From ZAX-1 sp046533095 (GTDB lineage Bacteria; Bacillota; Clostridia; Lachnospirales; Lachnospiraceae), in contig JAJQRA010000009.1 of assembly GCA_046533095.1 (NCBI GenBank), forward strand, positions 37,647-101,646: a stretch of DNA of 64,000 nucleotides. The letters are read 5' to 3'. Position numbers and translations under genes: made by a program. Below, piece by piece: positions 8,841-17,502 of the stretch; position 1 is the first letter of the stretch; each line of letters starts with the position of its first letter. The notes beneath the pieces were generated by a model. That model made no database searches. It saw nothing but the letters and a program-made list of their open reading frames with translations, and was not told the DNA's origin.

Positions 8841-9258
8841 TATCAAAATGCCAGATGAGTTTTTAGAGAAAATCTCAAAAGTTGGCAGTGATTTTGATGC
8901 TATTGCAGAAACGGTGCTTGAAACTGGAGGTGAAGTTGTTCTTGCTAAGACAAAATCGAACCTCTCTTCTGTCATTGGAAAAGGTACTAAATATGAATCA
9001 CGCTCCACAGGTGAATTAGAATCTGCTCTTGGCATCACTTCGGTAAAAATGGATAGACAAGGCAACCACAATATCAAAGTTGGATTTTCTGAACCTAGGT
9101 CTGATGGTGAGAGCAATGCCAAAATTGCTAACATCATCGAATACGGTAAACACGGTCAGCCTGCCAAACCTTTTTTAAAGCCTGCCAAACGTGCATCAAA
9201 GAATGAGTGCATTACCGCAATGCAAAATAAATTTGAGGAGGAGGTCGACAGACGATGA
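8827..9258 (+). CDS. HK97 gp10-like tail component
   Basis: 143 residues from GTG 8827 with AGGTGG upstream. The pattern KVGSDFDAIAETVLETGGEVV, then a charged loop, VGFSEPRSDGESNAKIANIIEYGKHG and PFLKPAKRASKNECI is characteristic of the HK97-gp10 family (head-tail or tail completion). The family motif of an Asn-Ile-Ile-Glu-Tyr-Gly strand and the Pro-Phe-Leu/Pro-Ala motif are present. It overlaps its two neighbours by 14 and 4 bases. Confidence 0.88.
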   Translation: MAKVDIKMPDEFLEKISKVGSDFDAIAETVLETGGEVVLAKTKSNLSSVIGKGTKYESRSTGELESALGITSVKMDRQGNHNIKVGFSEPRSDGESNAKIANIIEYGKHGQPAKPFLKPAKRASKNECITAMQNKFEEEVDRR

Positions 9259-9596
9259 GCATTTTAGCAGATTTACAAGTAACGCTTGCCCCACTTAGCA
9301 TTCCTATTGAAACAGGGATATTTTCTAGCGATGCTCCATCAGAATACATTGTAATTGTTCCGATGAGCGATGTATTTGAAGTTCATGCAGATAATCTTCC
9401 CGAAATTGATGTGCAGGAAGTGCGAATCTCCCTCTATTCAAAAGGCAACTATACAAAAGCAAAAAATGCTCTCGTGCGGGCATTGCTTGCTGATGATTTT
9501 ACTATAACAGCACGGCAATATATCGGTTATGAAACTGATACAGGCTACCACCACTATAACGTGGATGTAGCAAAATATTATGAATTGGAGGAATAA
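9255..9596 (+). CDS. Tail completion (tail terminator-like) protein
   Basis: 113 residues, starting 4 bases inside the previous gene with GAGGAGG upstream. It has the alpha/beta pattern of tail terminator proteins such as HK97 gp10 neighbours and lambda gpU: an N-terminal helix (MSILADLQVTLAPLSI), strands EYIVIVP and VQEVRISLYSKGNY, helix AKNALVRALLADDF and closing strand HHYNVDVAKYYE. These cap the tail tube and join it to the head. Position immediately before the major tail protein supports this. Confidence 0.78.
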   Translation: MSILADLQVTLAPLSIPIETGIFSSDAPSEYIVIVPMSDVFEVHADNLPEIDVQEVRISLYSKGNYTKAKNALVRALLADDFTITARQYIGYETDTGYHHYNVDVAKYYELEE

Positions 9597-9599
9597 ATT

Positions 9600-10196
9600 A
9601 TGGCAACAATCGGTCTTGATAAACTTTACTATGCTCCTATCACGGAGGACGACAAAGAGGAAGAAACCTATGGCACTCCTGTTTCGCTTGCAAAAGCAAT
9701 CTCAGCGGATTTGTCTGTAGAACTTGCCGAGGCAACGCTTTATGCTGATGATGGTGCATCGGAAATCATCAAAGAATTTAAGAATGGTACCCTCTCCCTT
9801 GGTGTTGATGATATCGGCACAGCAACTGCCGCCGCTCTCACAGGGGTATCCGTTGACAATAATAATGTTGTGATTTCTGCAAGCGAGGACGGCGGGAAAC
9901 CTGTAGCGATTGGTTTTCGTGCAAGAAAATCTAATGGAAAATATAAATACTATTGGCTATACCGTGTGAAATTCGGTGTGCCGGCTACTAACCTTGCAAC
10001 CAAAGGTGACAGTATTACTTTTTCTACTCCTACTATTGAGGGTACTGTTCTTCGCAGAAATAAACCCGACACAAGTGGTAAGCATCCGTGGAAAGCAGAA
10101 GTTACCGAGGGTGAAACTGGTGTGGAAACCTCTGTAATTACAAGTTGGTATGATTCTGTATATGAACCTGCATTTGCAGAGGAACAGGAGGGTTAA
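9600..10196 (+). CDS. Major tail protein (phi13 type)
   Basis: 198 residues, ATG three bases after the previous stop with TTGGAGGA upstream. The sequence (GLDKLYYAPITED, LAEATLYADDGASE, GTLSLGVDDIG, the FRARKSNGKYKYYWLYRVKF strand pair and TPTIEGTVLRR) is typical of phi13-family tail tube proteins that stack as hexamers around the tape measure. The last residues are acidic. Only one tail tube gene is present, as usual for siphophages of this group. Confidence 0.92.
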   Translation: MATIGLDKLYYAPITEDDKEEETYGTPVSLAKAISADLSVELAEATLYADDGASEIIKEFKNGTLSLGVDDIGTATAAALTGVSVDNNNVVISASEDGGKPVAIGFRARKSNGKYKYYWLYRVKFGVPATNLATKGDSITFSTPTIEGTVLRRNKPDTSGKHPWKAEVTEGETGVETSVITSWYDSVYEPAFAEEQEG

Positions 10197-10201
10197 AGAA
10201 T

Positions 10202-10597
10202 ATGGAAAATGAACGCAGTGCAACAATTTTAATTGGCGGTGATGAATTCACGCTTCTTCTTACCACAAAGGCAACAAAGGAAATCGCCGCTAGGTATGGT
10301 GGTTTGGAGCATCTTGGCGATAAGCTGATGAAATCAGAAAATGTCGAAATGGCCCTTTCTGAAATTGTGTGGTTAATTACCATTCTCTCAAATCAAAGTA
10401 TTCTTGTTTATAATATCAAACACAAGGACTCTCCGAAAGAACTGCTTACAGAAGATGAGGTAGAAATCCTCACCACTCCTGCTGATTTAGCAGAATACAA
10501 AGAAGCAATTATGACTGCCCTGTATAAAGGTGCCAAGCGAAATGTTGAAAGTGAGCAAGAGCATAATAACTCAGCAAAAAACGTATCAGCCCCGTAA
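10202..10597 (+). CDS. Tail assembly chaperone, short form (gpG-like)
   Basis: 131 residues in the 0 frame, starting just after the major tail gene. It is the gpG analogue that binds the tape measure protein and brings tail tube subunits to it. The core (TILIGGDEFTLLLTTKATKEIAARYGG, split here at family positions) and the C-terminal charged tail that ends SAKNVSAP are as expected. The heptamer A-AAA-AAC at 10576-10582 lies 5 codons before its stop and allows the long GT form. Confidence 0.88.
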   Translation: MENERSATILIGGDEFTLLLTTKATKEIAARYGGLEHLGDKLMKSENVEMALSEIVWLITILSNQSILVYNIKHKDSPKELLTEDEVEILTTPADLAEYKEAIMTALYKGAKRNVESEQEHNNSAKNVSAP

Positions 10598-10785
10598 GCG
10601 ATGAAGAATTGTTTACGAGGCTTTTCTATTACGGCATCACCATTCTTCATCTTTCACAGGAGGAGTTTTGGCTGATGCCGTTTGGTTTGCTCCTCGACTT
10701 ATGGGAGTGCCATAAACAATATAACGGTATGGCAAAACCAAAACGAGAACATTTTATCGATGATATTATCCCTGATGGAATCTAG
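10202..10785 (+). CDS. Tail assembly chaperone, -1 frameshift product (gpGT-like)
   Basis: At the heptamer A-AAA-AAC a -1 slip takes the ribosome from codon 127 into a second open frame that starts at base 10582 and stops at TAG 10783-10785, giving about 194 residues. The added T domain reads RISPVSDEELFTRLFYYG..., includes the helix FWLMPFGLLLDLWECHKQY and ends DDIIPDGI, which is the usual short domain that contacts the tape measure. No start codon with a ribosome binding site serves this second frame. Programmed slippage here is a conserved trait of siphophage tails, so the call is firm though the efficiency is unknown. Confidence 0.85.
10576..10582 (+). promoter_or_regulatory. -1 ribosomal slippery heptamer A AAA AAC
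   Basis: The heptamer is in the canonical X XXY YYZ phase relative to the 10202 frame (codons GCA AAA AAC). Shifting by -1 opens the frame that runs to 10785. Confidence 0.85.
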
Positions 10786-10803
10786 CAAAGGAGGTGGAAC
10801 AGC

Positions 10804-13410
10804 ATGGCTGACAATTTTGGCTTGAAAATTGGTCTTGAGGGTGAAAAAGAGTTCAAAAAGGCTCTTTCTGATATTAACCAGAGTTTTAAGGTTCTCGGCT
10901 CAGAGATGAAACTGGTATCTTCCACCTTTGATAAGAATGATAAATCCGTTCAGGCACTAGCTGCAAGAAATCAAGTCTTAAACAAAGAAATAGATGCTCA
11001 AAAAGGAAAAATAGAAACCTTAAAATCTGCTCTTGATAATGCCGCCACTTCCTTTGGTGAGAATGACCGTAGAACACAGAATTGGCAGATTCAGTTGAAT
11101 AACGCAGAAGCCGCCCTGAACGATATGGAGCGAGAATTAAATAGCAACAATTCTGCTCTTGAAAAAGCAAATGCGAATTATGATGATGCAGAAGATGCCC
11201 TCGATGACATGAGCCGTGAAATGGACGATGTTACGGATAGTGCTGATGATATGGGCGAGGAAATTGACGATGCCGCTGACTCAGCTGATAAAGGAAGTGG
11301 TAAATTTGAAAAACTAGGCGGTGTTCTAAAAGTCATTGGTGCCGCAATGGGTGCCGTTGCGGTTGCTGCAGGTGCTGCCGCCATAAAACTTGGAAAAGAA
11401 GTCATCACTGCCTACGCTGACTATGAACAGCTGGTCGGTGGTGTGGATACTCTCTTTAAAGATTCTTCTTTGAAAATGCAGGAGTATGCGTCAAATGCAT
11501 ATAAGACGGCAGGCCTATCTGCAAATGACTATATGGAAACAGTCACATCATTCTCTGCTAGTCTTATCTCCTCTCTTGGGGGTGATACTGAAAAAGCAGT
11601 CGAGTATGCAGACATGGCGATTACCGATATGTCTGATAATGCCAATAAAATGGGTACTGATATGGCATCTATTCAAAATGCCTATCAGGGTTTTGCAAAA
11701 CAAAACTACACCATGCTTGATAACTTAAAGCTTGGCTACGGCGGTACAAAGTCTGAGATGGAACGTCTTCTTGCGGATGCAGAGACAATTTCAGGAATTC
11801 ATTATGATGTGTCCTCTTATGCCGATGTGGTGTCGGCTATCCACGTCATTCAAGAAAGCATGGGCATCGCAGGTACTACGGCACTTGAAGCAGAACATAC
11901 TATCTCTGGTTCAATTAACTCGCTGCAATCCGCCGTCAGCAACTTGGTTGTTGGATTTGGTAATGCCGATGCAGATATCGCACAACTTTGTAATAACGTG
12001 GTGGATGCTTTTGGGGATGTGATGAAGAACATTACTCCTGTTATCGAAAATATCGTAAAGGCTCTGCCGACAGCTGTTGAAGCGATGATGACAGCAGTTG
12101 CTGATTTACTCCCTACGCTCATACAAACAGTGACGGACTTGTTTTCACAGGTATTAAATACGCTTTTAACCTTGCTTCCAGAACTGATTCCTGCTGCGGT
12201 TGATGCAGTTATTATGATTGTAGATACAATTATTGAAAACTTACCTTTGCTTATTGAAGCGGCAGTTCAGCTAATTGCTACTTTGGTGCAGGGTCTTGGT
12301 GAAGCACTCCCTGAACTTATCCCTGCGGCAGTGAATGCCATTGTGACAATTGTGCAAGGACTTCTTGATAACCTGCCGATGATACTGGAGGCAGCATTGC
12401 AGTTAATTCTCGGATTAGCAGAAGGTTTGCTTGCGGCTATCCCACAGTTAATTGAAGCCTTGCCCGCTATCATCACGGCAATCATAGATTTTGTAATCAG
12501 TGCAATACCACAAATTATTGATGCAGGGATTCAACTTTTGACCTCGCTCGTGACAGCACTTCCAGAGATTATTACAGCGATTGTTGAGGCTATTCCACAG
12601 ATTATTGAAGGCTTGCTCACCGCAATATTAAACAGCATTCCAATGCTAATTCAAGCTGGTGTGGATTTACTTATATCCCTTGTGCAGAATCTTCCGACTA
12701 TCATTACAACGATAGTAAATGCAATTCCACAGATTATCAGCAGTATTGTAAATGCCATTGTTGGCAACATTGATAAGATTATTATGGCAGGTGTTCAGCT
12801 ATTTGTGGCACTTATAAAGAACTTACCGACCATCATTGTTGAGATCGTAAAAGCTGTTCCACAGATTATAAGTGGTATCGTATCTGCCTTTACAAACAGC
12901 ATGGGAAGAATTGTAGAAATCGGCGGCAACATCGTCAAAGGTCTATGGCAAGGCATTCAATCACTTGCATCGTGGCTTTGGAACAAGGTATCTGGTTGGA
13001 TTTCTTCCATCTGGGATGGTATCTGTGACTTTTTCGGCATCAAATCTCCATCAAGAGAAATGGGATGGATCGGTGAGATGCTTGTAAAAGGTCTAGCAGG
13101 CTCCATTGATAGTCATGGTGATGAGGCTGTAAAAGCTGCCGAAGCCATGAGCGAAGATATCAATGACGTTATGAGTGGTTTAGCTGATGATATGAGTACG
13201 GCATTGCCGACAAACTTTTCTGTGGATACTTCTTCGGTCGGAACTGGAGTAAAGGTTGATACCTCGGCAGTTGCAGGAACAACAGGCTCACTCGTTACCG
13301 TACAGCAAATGATTGTCCGTAGCGAAGATGATATCCGCAGAATTTCACAGGAACTATACAACTTAATGCAGACCAGCTCAAGGGCGCAAGGTCAGTTTAA
13401 TCTAGCGTAA
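10804..13410 (+). CDS. Tail tape measure protein
   Basis: 868 residues with AAAGGAGGTGG upstream. It sets tail length and leads DNA ejection. Residues 1-165 form a coiled coil with heptad leucines and a very acidic end (DDVTDSADDMGEEIDDAADSAD). A Gly/Ala-rich hydrophobic helix (VIGAAMGAVAVAAGAAAIKL, about 175-197) follows, then the TMP core (about 200-400). From about 405 to 690 come many repeats built on LPxxIxAxVxAIPQII, each about 20-40 residues, which look like amphipathic membrane-active helices. The C-terminus has a Trp-rich stretch (ASWLWNKVSGWISSIWDGI). No lytic transglycosylase motif was seen. DNA repeats mirror the protein repeats. Confidence 0.95.
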   Translation: MADNFGLKIGLEGEKEFKKALSDINQSFKVLGSEMKLVSSTFDKNDKSVQALAARNQVLNKEIDAQKGKIETLKSALDNAATSFGENDRRTQNWQIQLNNAEAALNDMERELNSNNSALEKANANYDDAEDALDDMSREMDDVTDSADDMGEEIDDAADSADKGSGKFEKLGGVLKVIGAAMGAVAVAAGAAAIKLGKEVITAYADYEQLVGGVDTLFKDSSLKMQEYASNAYKTAGLSANDYMETVTSFSASLISSLGGDTEKAVEYADMAITDMSDNANKMGTDMASIQNAYQGFAKQNYTMLDNLKLGYGGTKSEMERLLADAETISGIHYDVSSYADVVSAIHVIQESMGIAGTTALEAEHTISGSINSLQSAVSNLVVGFGNADADIAQLCNNVVDAFGDVMKNITPVIENIVKALPTAVEAMMTAVADLLPTLIQTVTDLFSQVLNTLLTLLPELIPAAVDAVIMIVDTIIENLPLLIEAAVQLIATLVQGLGEALPELIPAAVNAIVTIVQGLLDNLPMILEAALQLILGLAEGLLAAIPQLIEALPAIITAIIDFVISAIPQIIDAGIQLLTSLVTALPEIITAIVEAIPQIIEGLLTAILNSIPMLIQAGVDLLISLVQNLPTIITTIVNAIPQIISSIVNAIVGNIDKIIMAGVQLFVALIKNLPTIIVEIVKAVPQIISGIVSAFTNSMGRIVEIGGNIVKGLWQGIQSLASWLWNKVSGWISSIWDGICDFFGIKSPSREMGWIGEMLVKGLAGSIDSHGDEAVKAAEAMSEDINDVMSGLADDMSTALPTNFSVDTSSVGTGVKVDTSAVAGTTGSLVTVQQMIVRSEDDIRRISQELYNLMQTSSRAQGQFNLA

Positions 13411-13426
13411 GGAGGTGCTGAATAGA

Positions 13427-14200
13427 ATGGGATTTGTTTATAACGGAATATCATCACAGAGTATGAAAATAAAGGCAAGGCTGACAAGTTGGCAGGCATC
13501 TCCCTCCCTTCGCAATTCTTTTGTCAGCATTCCCGGTAAATATGGGGTTGCTGACTTTGGGAGTGATAGTGCTGAAAGGATTATCACTCTACACTGCAAT
13601 GTCAATCCGAAATACAGCTTTTCAGCCTTAGTATCGGTACTTGATGATCTAGCAGAGTGGCTTGACCCTGCCCGTGGTGCAAAGCAAGTTGTCTTGGATG
13701 ATGTTCCGGATAGATATTTTACGGCAAGGCTCTCCGAGGCAGTGGACTGCGAACGATTGGTTTTATCAGCAGGTGCATTTGATTTGAAATTCGTCTGTCC
13801 TGACCCTCATGCTTATGCCTTGGCAGATGAAACATATACCCTTACCACAACAGGTAATCATGAAATACGCAGACAAAAGGGAAACACTGATTCAGAACCT
13901 GTGTATCTTCTTAAAGGGGTTATTCCCACTGGTGCATCAAGCTATATTTCTCTCACAACAAACGATTCTGCATTGCGTATTCTCGGCCCCTTATCCGAAG
14001 AAGAAACACTTGTAATTGATGCAGGAAAACTAACAGCTAAAATTGTTGATGCACAGGGTGAAACGCTCCGTAACGGTCTGCCATATTTGGAAGAACTGAA
14101 TTTCCCTACACTGGCAAAAGGCATCAATACTGTTCAAATATCAACTGTAGGAGCAAACTTTACAGAATTAAAAATTAAAGCACAGAGCAGATGGAGGTGA
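13427..14200 (+). CDS. Distal tail protein (Dit)
   Basis: 257 residues from ATG 13427, GGAGGTG 9 bases upstream. Family signs are GFVYNGISSQSMKIKAR at the start, the SLRNSFVSIPGKYGVADFG region, a beta belt domain (RIITLHCNV) and the receptor-hub domain with CPDPHAYA. Dit forms the hexameric hub between tail tube and the adsorption apparatus. It lies between the tape measure and the tail lysin gene, as in SPP1-type and other Gram-positive siphophages. Confidence 0.9.
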   Translation: MGFVYNGISSQSMKIKARLTSWQASPSLRNSFVSIPGKYGVADFGSDSAERIITLHCNVNPKYSFSALVSVLDDLAEWLDPARGAKQVVLDDVPDRYFTARLSEAVDCERLVLSAGAFDLKFVCPDPHAYALADETYTLTTTGNHEIRRQKGNTDSEPVYLLKGVIPTGASSYISLTTNDSALRILGPLSEEETLVIDAGKLTAKIVDAQGETLRNGLPYLEELNFPTLAKGINTVQISTVGANFTELKIKAQSRWR

Positions 14201-14204
14201 TCGT

Positions 14205-16715
14205 ATGGCATTAAAATCAATACTCACAACACAGGAAGATTTCACAGGAGAAATCCCAATTACCGCTCACACCTCTGCTATGTGGCGGTTTAATGAAAGT
14301 GAGCCTAACAGCAACTTACAGCTTGTTGATTCATCGGGAAACGGCAGACATCTCACGGTGTCAGGCTGGACAGGAACAACTGCAGGTCTTCGTGACGGCT
14401 TTCATGGCAGATATTTTCGTATGAATATCAGCAATCCGACTACCGAGAAAACACATTTAATTGCAACAAATGATGGTAGTTTCTTTTCTGATTTGGGCGA
14501 TAAAATTGTTATTGGTGGATGGATAAATCCCACTACTTATTCAGTTGGAAATACCTACTGTCCAATATTTAATACTCGTAATGGTCCGGGGCAGCCAATC
14601 TTTTATATATCACTACTTTCAGGCAGACCTCGTATGATGATTTATAATGCATCAGGAACTCTGATACTTGATCAGACGGAAACACCATCATTTACAATGA
14701 AAAACAATGGTTGGTATTTCATTGCCGCCGTGATTGATGTTACAAACAAAACTTCACAATTTATTCTTGGTGACCGCAGTGACGGTAATCTTTGGACTGC
14801 ACCACTTAGAACATTTACTGGAGAAATTAACCGTTCTTGCGTGGCTAACATTGAAATCGGCAGACATACCGATACCTATTGGTATGCAGGTGGTCTGGAT
14901 GATTGGTTCTTTGAAACAGACTCACAATTAACAGTAGATGATTTGGTGCATTATTTTAGACAATCCCTACTTGCAAATGGTGCCGATTCTACAGCTGATG
15001 TTGATGCCCTAACAGAAGTCGGCAATGTCCTTTTAAAGAGAACAGATAATAACTACGTTGAAAATGGTGTGCTTGAAACCACGGCTACTCTGTGTGCATT
15101 ATCAGGGAGCGGCCGTGTAGCTGTTACATCTGAATATGTGGCAGGAGTGACAGCGATATCACTGATTGAAACAACTACCTCCTACAATATGACTGAGTGG
15201 TCTGCGTGGCAGGCGGTAGGAACAAGCGGCGAGTTACAATCTCCAAATCGTGAGTTTATTCGTTTTCGGATTACCTTGACCACATCTGATACAAAGCAGA
15301 CCCCACGCTTACTTGATATTCAGCTGCACGATATTCCAAAATCACCATATGAAAGATTAGGCTTTGCCCGACCAGTGGTGCTTGATGAAAATGGTGCATG
15401 GGAATCTGTGCTTGAAAATGCCTATGATATTATTACAACAGGCGAAGTCAACGGTGCAGATACCTTGGAATTTAAGATTCCGTTTAATGATGGCAAGCGT
15501 GTTTCTTTAACAAATGAGAAGTCCATACAGATTGCTGATGAAATTTACAGAGTTCGTACCCTTACAGATGAAAAAGCATCTGACGGCAGTATTTTAACTT
15601 CTGTGTATGCAGAAGCAGCCTTTTATGATTTAACCTATTCTGCTGAAAAACCAGCGACTGAATTTAATCCTGCCCGTGCAGATGAAGCCATGCGGTATGC
15701 TTTGCAAGGCACAGAGTGGTCGATTGGAACAGTAAATGTTCAAACACTGCGGTCTTGGACTTGCGAGGAAAAGAACGCCCTTGCTATCTTACGGCAAGTG
15801 CAAAATATTCATGGCGGCGACTTAGTTTTTGACAGCAGAAACCGTCTGGTGAGTTTGCTTACATTCAGTGGGAAAGACAGCGGTGCATTATTTGCCTATA
15901 AGAAGAATTTAACAAGCATTAAGCGTGTGGTTGATACTCGTTCACTTGTCACAAGGCTTTATGCCTATGGTAAAGACGGTATCACTTTTGCATCTATTAA
16001 TGGCAGCAAGGAATATGTAGAGGATTATACTTATTCAAGTGAAGTCAGGGTATCATCTTTGGATTGTTCTAATTTCACAAACCCCTATCAGATGCTTGAG
16101 TTTGCCAATATGCGACTTGCTGAGTATGCAAAACCTCGTGTATCCTACGTGCTTTCAGCGATGGATTTATCAGTTCTAACTGGCTATGAACATGAAAAAT
16201 GGACGCTTGGTGATATTGTAACGGTAGATGACCGAGATCTTAACATGACCATAAAAACACGAGTGATTCGCAGGCAATATAATCTGCAAGAGCCGTGGAA
16301 AACTGTCCTTGAATTATCCTCAAAACTTCGAGAATTAGGCGACTCTTCCACTGATGTTGTAGCCGACCAACTCGACCAGTCCTCTGTAGTTCAGCAGGAA
16401 GTAAAAGACATGGTGCCCTTTAATCACTTGAGAAATTCTCGTGCTGATAACGGCTTTGCTTACTGGCAGAATAGCGGTTTTGAGGTAGATGCTGAAAACG
16501 GCATCAGTGGCACAGCTTCCTTTAAGGCAACAGGAGTGTCAGGAACAAAGAGCATTGCGCAGACAGTCTATCCTTCATCGAGAAGAAGTTATACGATATC
16601 CGCACAAATTGGCTCGGAGAATCTAAAAAAGGGTACAAATGGGCAAGTCGGTATTGAGGTTGTGTTTGAATATGAGGACGGCACTACAGAAACTCGCTTT
16701 ATTGACCTATTATAA
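14205..16715 (+). CDS. Tail-associated (Tal-like) protein with N-terminal LamG domain
   Basis: 836 residues, five bases after Dit. Residues 20-250 form a concanavalin/LamG-like lectin domain (AMWRFNESEPNSNLQL, LVDSSGNGRHLTVSG, IVIGGWINPTTYS, GLDDWFFETD). Residues about 390-720 match phage minor structural proteins of the Tal/endopeptidase-tail family (ENAYDIITTGEVNGADTLEF, VYAEAAFYDL, LVTRLYAYGKDG, WTLGDIVTVDD). The last 100 residues resemble a CBM-like carbohydrate-binding jelly roll (FEVDAENGISGTASFKATG). The lectin domain inserted before the tail domain is unusual. It should act at the tail tip on the cell wall; a peptidase active site is not obvious. Confidence 0.85.
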   Translation: MALKSILTTQEDFTGEIPITAHTSAMWRFNESEPNSNLQLVDSSGNGRHLTVSGWTGTTAGLRDGFHGRYFRMNISNPTTEKTHLIATNDGSFFSDLGDKIVIGGWINPTTYSVGNTYCPIFNTRNGPGQPIFYISLLSGRPRMMIYNASGTLILDQTETPSFTMKNNGWYFIAAVIDVTNKTSQFILGDRSDGNLWTAPLRTFTGEINRSCVANIEIGRHTDTYWYAGGLDDWFFETDSQLTVDDLVHYFRQSLLANGADSTADVDALTEVGNVLLKRTDNNYVENGVLETTATLCALSGSGRVAVTSEYVAGVTAISLIETTTSYNMTEWSAWQAVGTSGELQSPNREFIRFRITLTTSDTKQTPRLLDIQLHDIPKSPYERLGFARPVVLDENGAWESVLENAYDIITTGEVNGADTLEFKIPFNDGKRVSLTNEKSIQIADEIYRVRTLTDEKASDGSILTSVYAEAAFYDLTYSAEKPATEFNPARADEAMRYALQGTEWSIGTVNVQTLRSWTCEEKNALAILRQVQNIHGGDLVFDSRNRLVSLLTFSGKDSGALFAYKKNLTSIKRVVDTRSLVTRLYAYGKDGITFASINGSKEYVEDYTYSSEVRVSSLDCSNFTNPYQMLEFANMRLAEYAKPRVSYVLSAMDLSVLTGYEHEKWTLGDIVTVDDRDLNMTIKTRVIRRQYNLQEPWKTVLELSSKLRELGDSSTDVVADQLDQSSVVQQEVKDMVPFNHLRNSRADNGFAYWQNSGFEVDAENGISGTASFKATGVSGTKSIAQTVYPSSRRSYTISAQIGSENLKKGTNGQVGIEVVFEYEDGTTETRFIDLL

Positions 16716-16732
16716 AAGGATGGTGATGAGCT

Positions 16733-16927
16733 ATGGCATATTTTCAACATATTGCAAGAGATGCTTCTCCCAAGGGATACGGCAAACTTCGCTCTATCAC
16801 CATTCGACTCTGCATTACGAATTGCAGTGGTGAGGTGTATTTTACAGATATCATGTTGCAGGCAGGTTCTGTTGCTACTGGTTGGACATCTCATGTCTGC
16901 GAGATTCAGTGGACTTTGGACGGGTGA
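16733..16927 (+). CDS. Small tail-tip protein, half of a carbohydrate-binding-like fold
   Basis: 64 residues with GGATGGTGATGAG upstream. It contains the strand pattern SITIRLCITNCSGEVYFTD and LQAGSVATGWTSH, which recurs in the next gene as SVTIRPLIFDCTGDIYFTD and LQEGNKLTGYTPH. The two are therefore tandem relatives of a CBM_4_9-like beta sandwich edge that in other phages is fused to a tail protein. Its stop overlaps the next start (ATGA-like TGATG). Confidence 0.72.
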   Translation: MAYFQHIARDASPKGYGKLRSITIRLCITNCSGEVYFTDIMLQAGSVATGWTSHVCEIQWTLDG

Positions 16928-17502
16928 TGGCGATGAAAATCAATAACTTTATTCGTTTTAGCGAAAGCATTAAGACCCGTGAGGATAAGCGTGTAGTTAG
17001 TGTTACCATTCGTCCTTTGATTTTTGATTGCACAGGTGATATTTACTTTACAGATTTGCAATTACAAGAGGGAAACAAACTAACTGGTTATACCCCTCAC
17101 ACCACTACAATGCTGAAAAGAAGCGAAAATCCTGCAAAATATTTTAATGCTATCGTCCGTTCTGGTGACACCTTGGTTTTGCATACAAGCGGTGGCGCTT
17201 CCACTGGACTTGATTGCTATATTTACCCCAATCAAGCAATGGCGGCTGGCAGTATCAAGCTGTCGCAAGGCGCTGGCTCTCATCGTGCAACTTTCCTATC
17301 TTCAGCTAATGCAGGTGATGAGTTTGCTCTGCTTGCATCTCAAAGGAAGTGTCTGCGAAATGGTAGCACCACAGCAAAAAATGGGTTTTATCAGTACACT
17401 GCCATTTACGATGATAAACATCAAGTACAGCTTGAAAAAGGAAAATCAGCAAGAGTATATTTTGAGTTTAAGGAAATGATGGAAGGAGAACATATCCTAT
17501 GA
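16927..17502 (+). CDS. Tail-tip protein, paralogue of the preceding gene
   Basis: 191 residues from ATG 16927, overlapping the previous stop; ATG 16933 is an alternative. After the shared strand module (about residues 20-45) comes a beta-rich region (FNAIVRSGDTLVLHTSGG, GLDCYIYPNQAMAAGSIKLS) with no enzyme motif. It ends 4 bases inside the next gene. Genes of this type precede the large glycoside-hydrolase-like tail protein in related prophages and probably help form the adsorption tip. Confidence 0.7.
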   Translation: MAMKINNFIRFSESIKTREDKRVVSVTIRPLIFDCTGDIYFTDLQLQEGNKLTGYTPHTTTMLKRSENPAKYFNAIVRSGDTLVLHTSGGASTGLDCYIYPNQAMAAGSIKLSQGAGSHRATFLSSANAGDEFALLASQRKCLRNGSTTAKNGFYQYTAIYDDKHQVQLEKGKSARVYFEFKEMMEGEHIL

